DNA from: JAGOBP01 sp046328575
GTDB taxonomy: Bacteria > Chloroflexota > Anaerolineae > Fen-1058
Direction of reading: 5' to 3'
Assembly (NCBI GenBank): GCA_046328575.1
Contig: JAXLWI010000019.1
Span: 1 to 64,000 of the forward strand
DNA: 64,000 nt
The notes under the pieces: model-generated
Told to the model about the DNA's origin: nothing
The model's database searches: none
Seen by the model: only the letters and a program-made list of their open reading frames with translations
Made by a program: the position numbers and the translations under genes
Shown: piece by piece, positions 34,559 to 43,331 of the stretch
Layout: each line of letters begins with the position of its first letter
How positions within the stretch are numbered: position 1 is the first letter of the stretch

Positions 34559-34780
34559 CGAGTGCGCTCCTTTGTCTAGAGTTAGGACGCAACACTTTCT
34601 CATTACACTTGGTACTAATTTTGGTAGCGGTCAGCACCAACATCACGCCGCCGATCAATAGCGCCGCTACCACGGCCAACTAATGGTAGTGAGGCACTGA
34701 ATAGGACGGCATTCCGTCGATACGAGCTTTGCGGCGTTGCAGACGAACTTGGGGAACAATCGTCGATGGCATAAGTTAAG

Positions 34781-34808
34781 AGTATAGTGATTTTGCCGGG
34801 TTAGGCAA
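34781..34808 (-). promoter_or_regulatory. Sigma70-type promoter of the nucleoside importer operon
   Basis: On the minus strand TTGCCT (34808-34803), 16-bp spacer, TATACT (34786-34781). The start codon at 34772 is only about 9 bp past the -10 box, so the mRNA would be leaderless or translation begins further on. Confidence 0.55.
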
Positions 34809-34876
34809 ATGACAATCATATCAGGGTGAACAAAAGCATGCCGATTCCGGTTAGGACTCTAGTGTAAAATCTGGGT

Positions 34877-35801
34877 ATGACCTACGCCACTTTGATTACA
34901 ACCGCTGAACTTGCCCGGAACTTAACGCGCAAACCCGATTGGGTCATCTTCGATTGCCGGTTTACACTGGCCGATCGGGAACGTGGTCGTCGTGATTATC
35001 TACACAATCATATTTCAGGTGCGATTTACGCCCATCTCAACGACGATCTCCGGGCCGATTGTATCGGGCCAAACCGGACGACATCCGCTGCCCACTGTCG
35101 AGGTCATTAGTCGTTTCTTTTCCCGCACAGGCGTAGATTCAACCATACAAGTAATCGCGTACGACGATGCTGGCGGCAATAGCGGCGTTTGTGGTGGTTA
35201 TTGCGCTGGTTAGGACCGCGTGACGCGGTGGCGATTTTGGACAGCAGCTGGCGAAGTGGACGCAGGCTGACGGACCAACAACGGCGACGATTCCAACACC
35301 CACGCCGCGCGTTTTTGTACCGCAAAGCCAGTCGGACGACTGGCTCACCAGCGATCGAGTACCTGGCGCAGATCGGCGATCCTAACTTTAAACTCCCTCG
35401 ATTCGCGCAAGCGCCGATCGCCTATCGCGGTGAAAACGAAACGATCGATCCGATCGCCGGTCACATCCCCGGCGCGATTAGTGCGCCCTATGCGGACAAC
35501 CTCAACCCCGATGGAACCTTCAAACCGATCGAGCAACTGCGTGCCCGCTTCGAATCGCTGTTGGGCGACACATCCGCCACGTCACGCCGCATTTGTGCGG
35601 CTCAGGTGTCACTGCCGCACACAACATTCTGGCCGTAAAACACGCCGGACTCGGTGAGGCGAAGTTGTATCTCGGTTCATGGAGCGCGAGTGGATCACAG
35701 ACCCGTCGCGCCCGCGAGCATCGGCCCCGAGTGACGAAGCTAGCCACTCCCCCTTCTCCCGAGTTGGCAGTTCCAACTCAGGAGAAGGAGCCGAAAGATG
35801 A
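34877..35801 (+). pseudogene. Thiosulfate/3-mercaptopyruvate sulfurtransferase (tandem rhodanese), frameshifted
   Basis: The first rhodanese half is readable from 34877 (MTYATLITTAELARNLTRKP, DWVIFDCRFTLADRERGRRD). After frame changes near 35050 and 35210 the second half continues (NETIDPIAGHIPGAISAPY), and after another shift near 35590 comes the active-site loop CGSGVTAAHNILA with its persulfide-forming Cys. The catalytic loop and domain order are those of SseA/TST enzymes, which move sulfur from 3-mercaptopyruvate or thiosulfate to cyanide or thiols. The gene diverges from the importer operon. Indels, not missing domains, are the only defect. Confidence 0.8.
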
Positions 35802-36874
35802 GGCACAAGCCAGCCGCATTCTTTGTCGAGAGAAGATTATACTCTCCAACCCATCGATGCGCTGGCACGACACGAGTGATGAACGCGTATCGAAGCAGGC
35901 GTAGTGCAACACAACAAACGGCTTGCCTTTTTCAGCAGGCAAAACAAGGTCACACTGTGTCTACCAAAACCATTCTAAGTCTTAGGCCTGGCCTGCGTTG
36001 CGCTATTTGTGATAGAGATTCTGTTTGATCCATTCTATTATGTGGCGAATGTGTTCGTATCGGCAGATCCGGCACGCACATTACCAATCGCAAAAGCGCG
36101 CTGGCAAAGCCTGGGGCATAACCAACTACGCGGTGAAGGTCAGAGGCGGTGTACCGCTGGTCTGTATGTTTCTGGTGATCAATTGATCGTTCAGCTATAA
36201 CCGGCTTGTTAGTGTATTCGCCAGAGCCAAGCCATTTGATGAAACTTCGCCCCAAAAACATTCTGGCTACGGCAGAAGATTGGCAGGCGTGTCCGTTTCA
36301 ATGAATTGGTTATACCAAAGATGTTTGAACAGATCGAGCAGAATTTACAGCAAATTGATCCTGTTAAGGAAGAGTTGAAAGTTGGCTGAGTGAAACGCTT
36401 GGAACATGCTGATTACACCCTGAATTATGGATATGGGCATGGAGTCTTTAGTCCAGGCTTTGAGAGGTATACTGCATGAAACACAAGTTTAGAAGAGAAT
36501 TTCAAGTCTTTGCCCGCAACGGTCACAAAAATTGAAAATCCGGTTTCACAACGTCACCGTTGCGTTCGAGCCACGAATTGCCCAACCCGCCGATGCTCCC
36601 GCGCCAGAGCTCGCTGGGAATGAGGGCCGGTCAGATTCAAAACTAATCCACACCCCACGCGCCGAGGCCGCCCAAAGAAACACTCCGTTATCTCCAAGGC
36701 CGCCGTTAACGCGCAGCAGGAGCGATGGCTTCGCCATCGGCTACTCAAACCAAGCCTGACGCGGGCTTCCCTACCTTTGCCGTCGATTTGCAATCGATGG
36801 CGAACCCCAACAAAAAGGACGCAGAGCGATGTTCGCACTCACGTCCTCGGTGTCCCCTCAACAGTAAATCAAAC
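35802..36874. other. About 1.1 kb with no assignable gene
   Basis: A partly paired inverted repeat (ccttctcc...ggagaagg, about 35751-35789) closes the sulfurtransferase gene. Beyond it I find only short frames on both strands with no family signature, and base composition that drops in G+C between about 35900 and 36540. A frame near 36320 (MFEQIEQNLQQIDPVKEELK) could be a broken gene start. Because the surrounding sequence is indel-rich, a real gene here could be hidden. Confidence 0.4.
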
Positions 36875-37552
36875 CTACAGGGTAAGGCTCTCCCCCGGCT
36901 TCGAGATATGCACCTGCGCCGAAGTCTCCGCCGTCACCCGTTTCGCCCACGCGCTCACGTCCTGCGCGATCGATCCCCATGTATCGTAGTGCACAGGAAT
37001 TACATAGCAGGTTGCAAAAGTCTCACCGCGCGCAAGGCATCATCCGGCCCCATCGTGAAGTTGTCGCCAATCGGCAGCACAGCCAGATCGAGGCCTTCTT
37101 CGCCTATCAACTTCATGTCTACAAAAACAGCCCCGTATCACACGCGAGATAGATCTTCTTGCCCTCAGCGGTTAACAAGAACCCCGCCGGATTGCCTGTC
37201 CGATCCATCGGGCAACGCCGAGCCCATGCATGGCCTGCGTCAACTGGTAGCCGAACGGATAGTTGAAGCCGCCGCCGATATTGCTGCGCGTGCACATTGC
37301 TCACGCCCTTGCCCTCGAACCAATTGGCGATCTCGAAGTTGGCGATGATTTGCGCTTGTGCGTTTCGCGATTGCCACGGCGTCGCCGACGTGATCGCCGG
37401 CAGCCGTGGGAGACAAGAATGTAATCGGCTTGGGCCTTGTCCGCCGTAATCGGGGCGGCGGGATTGCCGCTAAAGAACGGATCAATCAGCAACTTTGTGC
37501 AGGCTGCATCCAGCGGCACGTCATGTCCAAACAACGTATGCTTGATCGACAT
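36875..37552 (-). pseudogene. UPF0173 metal-dependent hydrolase (MBL fold), frameshifted
   Basis: Start at 37552 (MSIKHTLFGHD). Readable blocks in order: KLLIDPFFSGNPAAPITAD, ADYILVSHG then GDHVGDAVAIAKR in another frame (together the HxHxDH metal motif), ANFEIANW-like, NPAGFLLTAEGKKIYLACDT, and the end KPGESLTL. This is the UPF0173/UlaG-like family of zinc-dependent beta-lactamase-fold hydrolases of about 226 residues. At least four frame changes occur. Its natural substrate is unknown. Confidence 0.8.
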
Positions 37553-37642
37553 CGTTACAGGCCTCCTGTAAAGGGGATGTGAAATAATCATAGCACCTGA
37601 TGCGTACTGCGTATTGCGTAATGTTTCGCCGCTACTGCTCGG

Positions 37643-38339
37643 TCACGAGAAAGCCCGCCACACAAACTTCGGCAGCGCCAACTGTCGCCGCCAACGCCAC
37701 AGTTCGCAGCCGAGACGGTACAACCATTCGGAATTGAGCCGCTGAATCCAATGGGGTGCGCGCCGCTGTGTGCCAACGACAAAATCGAGCGAGCCACCGA
37801 TGCCGATGCCGACCTTCGCGCCCGTGCGCGCCAAATTCGATCGATCCACTTGTCCTGCTTGGGCGCACCGTACGCCACCAACACGATATCCGCGCCGGAT
37901 GCTTGAATGCGACGAACGGCGTCGGCATCGTCGTCGGGTCGCGGCCAGACCCGCCACGTCGACGATGCGAATACAGCAGGAAGGCGTAATTTGATCGCGA
38001 AGTTGTTCGGCGACGCCATCCGCTGCGCCCAATAGAAAAATCTTCCAGCCGGTATCTGCGGCTCGCTCGGCCAGCCGATAGATCCGTCGATCCGGCGACT
38101 CGTTCACGAATCGGCTGAACCGCTTTCGCCACGCCGCCCAGACCACGCCGATACCGTCCGGCAGATTCAGCGCTGCTCGATCGAGAATCTGCTGAAATTC
38201 AAGGTCATTCTGCGCAGCCATGATAGACTCGGGGTTGACGGTGCAGATTTGACGCACCCATATAAACGACAAATTGCTCGATCAGGTCGAGCGTTTCTGT
38301 CATCGTTACGTCGTGAACAGGAATGCCGAGGATGGTCAC
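37643..38339 (-). pseudogene. WecG/TagA/CpsF family glycosyltransferase (GT26), frameshifted
   Basis: A GTG at 38339 opens VTILGIPVHDVTMTETLDLI; after a shift near 38260 the family core follows, QICTVNPESIMAAQNDLEFQ and AALNLPDGIGVVWA, then GWKIFLLGAADGVAEQL, then (other frame) VAYGAPKQDKWI, then KVGIGIGGSLDFVVG and the C-terminal NSEWLYRLGCELWRW. GT26 enzymes add N-acetylmannosaminuronate or similar sugar to a lipid-linked intermediate in envelope polymer synthesis. The following GT4 gene upstream supports an envelope-polymer role. Confidence 0.82.
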
Positions 38340-38423
38340 TGCTCAAGTTTGCCATTACATCTAAATCTGACAGAATGACCAGATGACAGGCTGAATCTTG
38401 CGTGAGATCTTCCGGTCATTGTG

Positions 38424-39550
38424 TCATCCGCCGCGTTGTGTGCGGCTCGCCATCTTGTCACCGATGAGGACTTCTTCAAACACTTTAACACGGTAGCCGC
38501 GCACTGCCCACGTGAACCGCTGTGCCTGCTGATACCCACGTTCCGATCAGCGTGCGGCTGAGTCTACGTCGCCGACGATTTGCTTCAGGCCATGCGCGAT
38601 CTCTTCGACGTTCAACGGATCGACTTGCAGCGCGCGTCGCCGCCCCACTTCCGGCGGCGACGGTGTTGCTGCACACCACCGGCACACCGCACGCCATCGC
38701 TTCCAACACCGGGGAAACCGAAGCCTTCATACAACGACGAGACGCAAACGCCTTCGCCCCCCGATAACAGCGCGGCTTTGTCGACTTCTTCCGCGTAGCC
38801 GATGAAGCGAATGTTACGTCCGGCTTGCTTGATCAACTGCTCATCAGAACCAGCCGCGTTTGCCCGCCAGCACCAACAGGCGATTCGTGTTATTGGTGCG
38901 ATGCCACGCTTCGATCAACCGCGTCAGATTTTTGCGTGGCTGGAGCGTGCGCAAATACAACACGTACTCGCCAGCACAACGCCATGCCCGGTTTTCACTC
39001 GCGCGATCTCAGCGTACGCGATCTTCGACGCGCTTCACCCACGGATCAAGACCCAGATGACCACCGTGATCCAGTCGGGCCGCGCACCGTACCGCGCGAT
39101 GAGATCGCGTTTGGTGGCGCAGCCAGATCCGCCAAGACTCGCGCGGCCGTCAGCGTGTGCCAGCGTGTCGACCATCGAGATAAAGGCGCTGTCCGGTGGG
39201 ATGCGTTTCAGGAAAGAACAGGTAACCCAGATCGTGCACGGTGACCACTGCGGCGCGGATGCACAATCGGCAGGACGTCGACAGCACAAACAGCAGATCG
39301 GGGGTCTGTGTCAGCATCTCCCGGCAGGCGGACTTGCGTCCACAAGCGCGGGGGCTGGCATGATTCTGGCTTCTGGTCTGGTTGCCGATTTGAAAACGCG
39401 GCGGTCGATTGAAGTACAGTCGGAATGAAAACCGATCGGGCGCACGTTCAAGCAGCGCGTCAGATCAACTGGCGCGAATAGAGTTCGGTACCGGTGGCTG
39501 TTCGATCACCGATCGGCTGGCATCCACCCCAGGCAGTAATGGCGGTTCAT
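38424..39550 (-). pseudogene. Glycosyltransferase family 4, frameshifted
   Basis: Pieces in several frames assemble into a GT4 enzyme of about 370 residues: VDASRSVIEQP and GTELYSRQLI near the N-terminus (39.5 kb), LYFNRPPRF, LPGEMLTQTPDLLFV, VVTVHDLGYLFFPETHPTG, RDLIARYGARPDWITVV, RNIRFIGYAEEVDKAALLSG, SSLYEGFGFP with VLEAMACGVPVVCSNT (the E-x7-E nucleotide-sugar motif), and a C-terminal FTWAVRGYRVKVFEEVL. Sugar and acceptor are unknown. It precedes the WecG-like gene on the same strand, so both probably build one surface glycan. Confidence 0.8.
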
Positions 39551-39563
39551 CACGAGTGAATAA

Positions 39564-40078
39564 TCAGCGCGGCTTTCGAACAGGTTGCGGCAAGACGATC
39601 AAGCCCAAGACGATCAGCGGCACCGGTAAAGGCGGCCAGGGTGCGCCAGTTCGGCATATCGCCGAGCGTGAAGGCGAAGCCGCCCCGCGCTACGAGCAGC
39701 CAAGATCGTCGCTGGAATCCACAGGCCCATATCGCGCATACGGCCGGTCAGCCACAACACGACGAGCAATACCGACAATGAGTGGGAAAGCTGGCCACAA
39801 ACGGCCCCACCCGATTGGACCGAAACCGGGTACGTTGATGTGCAGCGTGAAGAGGAAGAAGAACAGGCCGACCTTGAAAGCGATCGTGCCGACAAACGCC
39901 AGGCCGGGATCATGTCGTCCGCCAAAGAGGTAGCCGCCCCAGAACATCAGGCCGACCAGCACGACGATGCCCGGCCACAATTCGGTAATGGACAACGACG
40001 GCAGCACGCCAAAAGTTGACCAACGGGAAGAACGCGCGAGCAGATGAGAAACAGCGCCGGAACTATTGCACCACGTCG
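39564..40078 (-). pseudogene. Small multi-pass membrane protein (LiaI/LiaF transmembrane-like), frameshifted
   Basis: The best frame reads ITELWPGIVVLVGLMFWGG then FTLHINVPGFGPIGWG-RLWPAFPLIVGIA, the 'LWPxxxIxxGxxxL' pattern of LiaI/LiaF-type transmembrane segments, similar to the intact gene at 48620. Neighbouring frames add a N-terminal IVPALFLI helix and a C-terminal hydrophobic VPLIVLGLIVL-like segment. Three or more indels are inferred. Start position is approximate (GGAGGTGA lies at about 40085). Confidence 0.55.
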
Positions 40079-40129
40079 TTCCGCGATCACCTCCGCTAGC
40101 GGCATTGTATCACAGGTCGCGCAAAAACG

Positions 40130-40730
40130 CTACTCAATTTGATCGGCCGTCGCGCCCGCGCACGGCCGCGCCGAGGGCGGCGTTGTCAGTCCACGGCACG
40201 GTCGATGGCACCGCCCGACGTTTCACCGCCGTCCACGATTGCCTCGTGCGCCCCGTCAAGTTGATCCAACACTTCGCGCGCACTACGGGGATTCAGTCCC
40301 GCGCAATCAGTTGGCGCTCGTCACGGCCAACGGTCCGGTCAGGCGCATCAGAGTGCGCGTCAGATCCAGATCGGGCATGCGCACCGCCACTGTTCAGTCG
40401 CGCTCACTTCCGGCAACCTTTACGCGGATCTTTACCGGCAGCACCAGCATCAACGCCGAGGCCCAGGGTATATCAAGCGATAGGCAATCGGCGGAATGTC
40501 GATCGCCCACACCAGTCGAGATCAAGCTTTGCTGTCGGCGATCAAAATGGGGATTGGCTTTTTCAGGCGGGCGTTCGCCTGGCAACGTACAGCACAAGGC
40601 TGTGTGACCGTCAAACGCCTTGCATCGTGCCGAATGGTATACCGTGTCAGTGGGGAACGCGACGAGTTTGCGCTCACAGAGAAATTTGCGCGGCAAAATC
40701 CATTTGGTCAGGGCGTAGAATTTGAGTCAT
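40130..40730 (-). pseudogene. Sua5/YciO/YrdC-family protein (threonylcarbamoyl-AMP synthase), frameshifted
   Basis: Start ATG at 40730 overlaps the preceding gene's TGA. After MTQILRPDQMDFAAQI a shift leads to KLVAFPTDTVY, the family's diagnostic nucleotide/bicarbonate-binding strand, followed in other frames by PIPILIAD-like and SIDIPPIAY-like blocks and a C-terminal VLDQLDGAHEAIVDGG. The enzyme makes threonylcarbamoyl-AMP for the universal t6A37 tRNA modification. Co-location with prfA and prmC is a common bacterial order and supports the call. Being normally essential, it is unlikely to be truly broken. Confidence 0.75.
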
Positions 40731-41287
40731 GGTGATTCATCACTCGACGCGTAAGACCTGACGTTGACGAAAGCGTTGCCATCGAACGAGAATCGCACGC
40801 CTTCACAATAGTTACAGAACGACCAGAACGCAAGTCCCGTCCGGGTGGCAAACAACCGATCGTGCCGCTTCAGGCACGATACCGCCATGCAAAAATGATC
40901 AATGCGCGGCCGTCTCAGCACCGCTCGCACGATGCTGCGCCCCAGATCCGCCATGCGTCGCGCATACATCGCGACGACCGCGCGCGGCCAGGCTCCCAGC
41001 CACGCGGCAAACCAGCATTCCACTGCACCGCACGCCCCGACTTCTTCCGCCCATCACAGCCAATTGCTCGATTTCTTTCATCGACGGCAAAGCCCATCGC
41101 GATGGCGGTTTCGAAGGCGCGGGGCGGCGTGCTGGTCACAACGCCAGCGAACGGTCCAGCGCACTTCAGGCACGCGGCGGGCTAAATCAACACCGGCTTG
41201 TGTCGCATGCTGGCCAGGTCATATTGCGCATGGTATGGCGTCGAACCGGCGTGCGCACGGTTCGGCTTCCAGGCTTCAACTCAATCA
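40727..41287 (-). pseudogene. Histidine phosphatase superfamily protein, frameshifted (tentative)
   Basis: Fragments in three frames read in order as a phosphoglycerate-mutase-like histidine phosphatase: an EPNRAHAGSTPY stretch that could follow the RHG/RHA motif, AGVDLARRVPEV, PFAGVVTSTPPRAFETAIAM (the family's 'S-S-x-x-x-R-A-x-x-T-A' block), GFAVDERNR, and SFLHGGIVPEA corresponding to the second catalytic His (normally SHGG). It ends in CEGVRFSFDGNAFVNV. It sits between prmC and the Sua5-family gene with ATGA overlap at its end. The N-terminal catalytic motif is not cleanly readable. Confidence 0.55.
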
Positions 41288-41289
41288 CG

Positions 41290-42118
41290 GCCAATCCAGG
41301 TCGATCCGGCGTAATCTGCGGCGACCTGATTCGCCTGCGTCGAGGCTGGTGCCCAGGCTTTGCGGCCTGGTGATCGCTGTCTGCGCTGATGCCGCGATTT
41401 CAGGACGATCACGCGCTCTGCGGCCTGGCTGCGCGTGGCGCAGTTCGCGGCAGTTCACCCGGATCAAGTCCAGCCATCCGGCCCGCCGATGAACGCCATC
41501 TTCGGTTCGGCGCGAATGGTCTTCTGCAAAAACGGCCAGTCTTTGTCATCGATGTAAGGCAGGTTGGCGGCCAACAAATCCGGCTGCTCCGTCGCGAAAC
41601 CAACAGTTGCCCGCACGAAATCAATGCCGTGGAATCGAGGTTGATGTTGCTGCGCATTCGACGTGCCAGATCGATCGCTTCGGCGGACAGATCCGTGGCG
41701 ACGATCACCGTTGGGCAAGCTCTTGGCCAGCGTCACGATTACGCCGAAGCCAGTACTGCGATGTCGGCAACATGGGCGCGGGATGGTCGCGGAACCGATC
41801 GAGCACGAACTCGATCAGGCATTCAGTTTCGGGGCGCGGGATCAGCATCACGATCGGTGATCAGATCGAGATCGTAGAACTCACGATGACCGACGACGTA
41901 AGCCAGCGGTTCGTCGCGCAAAACCCGATCGAGATCGATCTGGAAGCGCATCGATCTGATCGGCGGGGGTGGGCGTCAAGCCGCGCCAACAACTGCGTGC
42001 GCTCGATGCCGAGCGCATGCGCCATGACCGCCTGTTTTCAGCGCGGCGCATCGATGTCGACGGCTTCAAATTGTTGAGCAAACTGTTGACACAGTTGGTG
42101 AAAGGTGAGCGGTATCAT
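41290..42118 (-). pseudogene. prmC: Peptide chain release factor N5-glutamine methyltransferase (PrmC), frameshifted
   Basis: Start ATG at 42118 (MIPLTFHQLCQQFAQQF). Diagnostic pieces in different frames: AVMAHALGIERTQLLARLDA, a DRVLRDEPLAYV-like block, IPRPETE (PrmC signature before the SAM fold), DLLAANLPYIDDKDWPFLQK (NPPY-like catalytic region written NLPY here) and AFIGGPDG. PrmC methylates the GGQ glutamine of release factors. It lies directly downstream of prfA in the usual order. At least five indels are needed to restore one frame; the right end of the gene is approximate. Confidence 0.8.
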
Positions 42119-42178
42119 TCATGGATAATGGGTAACAACTAACGGGAAACGAGTATACGGTAAGTCGGTCGTTACTCG

Positions 42179-43245
42179 TTAATCTGAATAGTCCAGCCGC
42201 TTACCGCTTCTCGGCCTGATCGCGGGTCGAAAGTTCATCGTGAATTCGTCCAAATCGCCGTCAAAATCGTGTTCAGGCGATGGACGTGAGTTGACCTGCG
42301 ATGATCGGTAACGCGGCTCTGCGGAAAATTGTACGTGCAGATCTTCTCGCTGCGCTCACCACTGCCCACACCAGAACGACGCGCAGCCATTCCTCGCTGC
42401 GGCGCTTTTCTTCTTCAACTCATACAGCGCGCGCGCAAGATCGACATAGCCCGCAGCCGATTCTGCAATTGCAGCCGTTCGTCCTGGCACCGACGATGCC
42501 AGGCAGGCGAATACCACCGTCAGGTTCTTCTACGTTCTGGCCGCCGCGCCCTGAACGATACACTTCCATCTCAATGTCTTTTTCGGAATGTCGATTTCCG
42601 CTTCGTCTTCCGGGCAGCACGCCACGGTCGCCGTCGACGTATGGATGCGGCCTTGCGCTTCAGTGACAGGCACGCGCTGTACACGATGCACACCGCTCTC
42701 GAACTTCACGCCGCGAATAAGCGCCCTTCCTTTCACCATGAAGATAACTTTTCTTTGAAACCATGTGCCGATATCGCTGCTCGGTTGATAACGGTTCGCT
42801 CTTTGAAATTATGCGTTTCGGCGTAGCGCGTGTACATCCGACAGATCGTGGCCCCATAAAAATACCGGCCTCGTCGCCGCCAGTCCCAGCGCGAATCTCG
42901 ACAATGACGTTCTTGTCGTCGCGCGGATCTCGGCACAGCAAGACCTTGAGGTTGGCCTCCATCGACCCGACCTGCGCTTGCAGGCTGGTCACTTCTTCCG
43001 CCGCCATTTACGCCTGATGGATCGGCTTCCGACGCAACCAGCGCGCGCGCGCCTCGTCGGGTGTGCAGCGTCGCGATACTCACGATACGCTTCCGATTGG
43101 CTGTAAAAACAATTTGCGCTCCTGGCCGACCTCACGCAAACGATTGTAATCAGCGTCACTGCCGGATCGGACATCAGGCGTATTCAGTTCTTCGTAGCGG
43201 TTCTCAATCCCCGCCAGTTTTTTCGAGCAGTCTGTGACACGTCAT
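42179..43245 (-). pseudogene. prfA: Peptide chain release factor 1, frameshifted
   Basis: Pieces in order: GIENRYEELNTPDVRSGSD, VTSLQAQVGSMEANLKVLLC, VIVEIRAGTGGDEAGIF, a YKxx-like block, FESGVHRVQRVPVTEAQGRI, HTSTATVA, EIDIPKK/DIEMEVYRSG, GGQNV (the catalytic GGQ) and a C-terminal VTDHRR...GDLDEF block. This covers the full RF1 length of about 355 residues with six or more indels. RF1 releases peptides at UAG/UAA and is indispensable, which argues that the damage is in the sequence record. A consensus promoter and a leader hairpin lie just upstream. Confidence 0.88.
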
Positions 43246-43259
43246 TGAAATCAATCAAT

Positions 43260-43285
43260 GAGGCGACCAGACTTTCGGTCGCCTC
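43260..43285 (-). promoter_or_regulatory. Hairpin in prfA leader
   Basis: gaggcgacc (43260-43268) and ggtcgcctc (43277-43285) pair around an 8-nt loop. The promoter at 43298-43327 would start transcription near 43291, so this hairpin forms the mRNA leader immediately before the prfA start at 43245, and no Shine-Dalgarno is seen after it. It could equally be the terminator of transaldolase. Confidence 0.55.
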
Positions 43286-43297
43286 GTTTGTGAGCCT

Positions 43298-43327
43298 ATT
43301 ATAGCCTAGACGCGGCTAGCGTGTCAA
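43298..43327 (-). promoter_or_regulatory. Consensus sigma70 promoter for prfA operon
   Basis: On the minus strand a perfect TTGACA (43327-43322), 18-bp spacer and perfect TATAAT (43303-43298), placed between the transaldolase stop (43332) and prfA (43245). Confidence 0.75.
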
Positions 43328-43331
43328 CGAA

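Larger units (their letters stand above)
33457..34633 (-). mobile_element. IS3-family insertion sequence
   Basis: The element is 1177 bp as written. Ends: TGACCTGCTCCCTTTTT (right, plus strand from 33457) and TGACCGCTACCAAAATT (left, minus strand from 34633), both continuing into GTACCA. Target duplication GCAC/GTGC at 33453-33456 and 34634-34637. It encodes an orfA with the LYRWRQKYG helix-turn-helix and an orfB with DDE-type core blocks, both on the minus strand and both frameshifted. Length and organisation match IS3-family elements (about 1.2-1.3 kb) allowing for lost bases. Confidence 0.88.
32467..34772 (-). pseudogene. BMP-type ABC importer permease 1, split by an IS3-family element
   Basis: The N-terminal part starts at 34772 (MPSTIVPQVRLQ) and runs to LAVVAALLIGGVMLVL; the remainder begins LLGANPFQAYGALIEG at 33455 and continues to about 32467, through at least three frame changes (near 33300, 33080 and 32650). 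The IS3-family element lies between. Removing the element and one 4-bp GTGC copy joins GTG CTG CTC GGC GCT AAT in frame, the expected family sequence. An in-frame TAG follows residue 30. Other family signatures seen: RINIGAEGQ, ARLGVNEILSTVMLNAIALQ. The importer would be inactive if the insertion is real. Confidence 0.8.

Noticed and set aside
33457..34633. Composite transposon carrying the neighbouring genes
   Set aside because: Only one IS copy with a local 4-bp duplication is present; the flanking genes are the two halves of one permease.
34680..34685. Stop-codon recoding (pyrrolysine-like) at the in-frame TAG of permease 1
   Set aside because: It is a single event inside an error-rich block, with no recoding machinery in the window; a base error or later start is more likely.
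36532..36759. A gene on either strand around 36.5-36.8 kb
   Set aside because: The overlapping frames on both strands have no family signature, no ribosome site and unlikely composition.
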